From Colwellia sp. (GTDB taxonomy: Bacteria > Pseudomonadota > Gammaproteobacteria > Enterobacterales > Alteromonadaceae): a stretch of DNA of 64,000 bases. The notes beneath the pieces were generated by a model. It did no database searches, was not told where the DNA came from, and saw nothing but the letters and a program-made list of their open reading frames with translations. A program made the translations under genes and the position numbers. Positions 63,834 through 64,000 of this stretch are shown here, one piece after another. The stretch is taken from assembly GCF_013214175.1 (NCBI RefSeq), contig NZ_JABSPA010000002.1, forward strand, positions 1,116,001 to 1,180,000. Reading direction: 5' to 3'. Position 1 is the first letter of the stretch. The number at the start of each line of letters is the position of its first letter.

Positions 63834-64000
63834 ATGACAACTAGATATATTTTTGTAACTGGCGGTGTAGTATCGTCTCTTGGTAAAGGTATTGCGGCAG
63901 CTTCCCTTGCAGCAATTCTTGAAGCGCGTGGTTTAAAAGTTACCATGTTAAAACTTGATCCGTATATTAACGTTGATCCAGGTACCATGAGCCCAATACA
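63834..64000 (+). CDS. pyrG: CTP synthase PyrG, N-terminal part (cut by window edge)
   Basis: The frame opens [20 protein letters not shown], then [20 protein letters not shown] and [14 protein letters not shown], the invariant N-terminus of CTP synthase with its P-loop. The gene continues past base 64000. It converts UTP to CTP with glutamine and ATP. The relA-mazG-pyrG order matches other gammaproteobacteria, with three small genes inserted here. Confidence 0.96.

Overview
The window looks like the chromosome of a marine, AT-rich gammaproteobacterium of the Alteromonadales, most likely Colwelliaceae (Colwellia/Thalassotalea-like). This rests on gene order and protein character, not on a database search. 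Signs are the conserved blocks mutY-yggX, yggL-trmB, sdhE-ygfX/nadB/rpoE-rseABC-lepA-lepB-rnc-era-recO-pdxJ and barA/rlmD-relA-mazG...pyrG, plus BarA, ArgP/ArgO and a PEP-CTERM/PrsT pair.

Layout. 1-3.5 kb: the tail of an HlyD-type efflux pump with its membrane partner, then a PAS protein overlapping a hybrid histidine kinase. 4-7.7 kb: a PrsT-like TPR lipoprotein and a PEP-CTERM-like surface protein with a candidate Cys-Gln thioester domain. 7.7-16.7 kb: an IS66-like remnant, tRNA-Thr and tRNA-Phe, yggX, mutY, yggL, trmB, a DegP-like lipoprotein protease, a GntR regulator, a SulP transporter, a DUF1289 protein and a second, inverted copy of tRNA-Phe. 16.9-19.5 kb: mutS.

About 19.46-33.66 kb is a genomic island of roughly 14.2 kb inserted inside the 5' end of mutS. 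A tyrosine integrase lies beside mutS. The displaced original mutS start (an 18-codon fragment) lies at the far end next to argO, and a 16-bp identical sequence marks both junctions. The island carries (i) a four-gene operon: C5 cytosine methyltransferase, HD-domain protein, ORC/CDC6-like P-loop ATPase and an unrecognised protein, the best candidate here for an undescribed defence system; (ii) a mobilisation module (MobF/TrwC-like relaxase-helicase, TrwB-like coupling ATPase, ribbon-helix-helix accessory protein, candidate oriT) without any type IV secretion genes, so it appears mobilisable rather than self-transmissible; (iii) an AlpA-like regulator and a small hypothetical gene; (iv) a stand-alone protein whose N-terminus resembles HslV/proteasome beta subunits.

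33.8-64 kb is mostly conserved core: argO/argP, a GGDEF/EAL protein, recA with a LexA box on its promoter, slyD, ygfZ, sdhE-ygfX, nadB, the sigma-E operon running into lepA-lepB-rnc-era-recO-pdxJ, barA, rlmD, relA, mazG, a TrmH-family methyltransferase, DUF454 and DUF4202 proteins, and the start of pyrG at the window edge. A MITE-like element with inverted ends lies between barA and rlmD, and a degraded relative lies upstream of pyrG.
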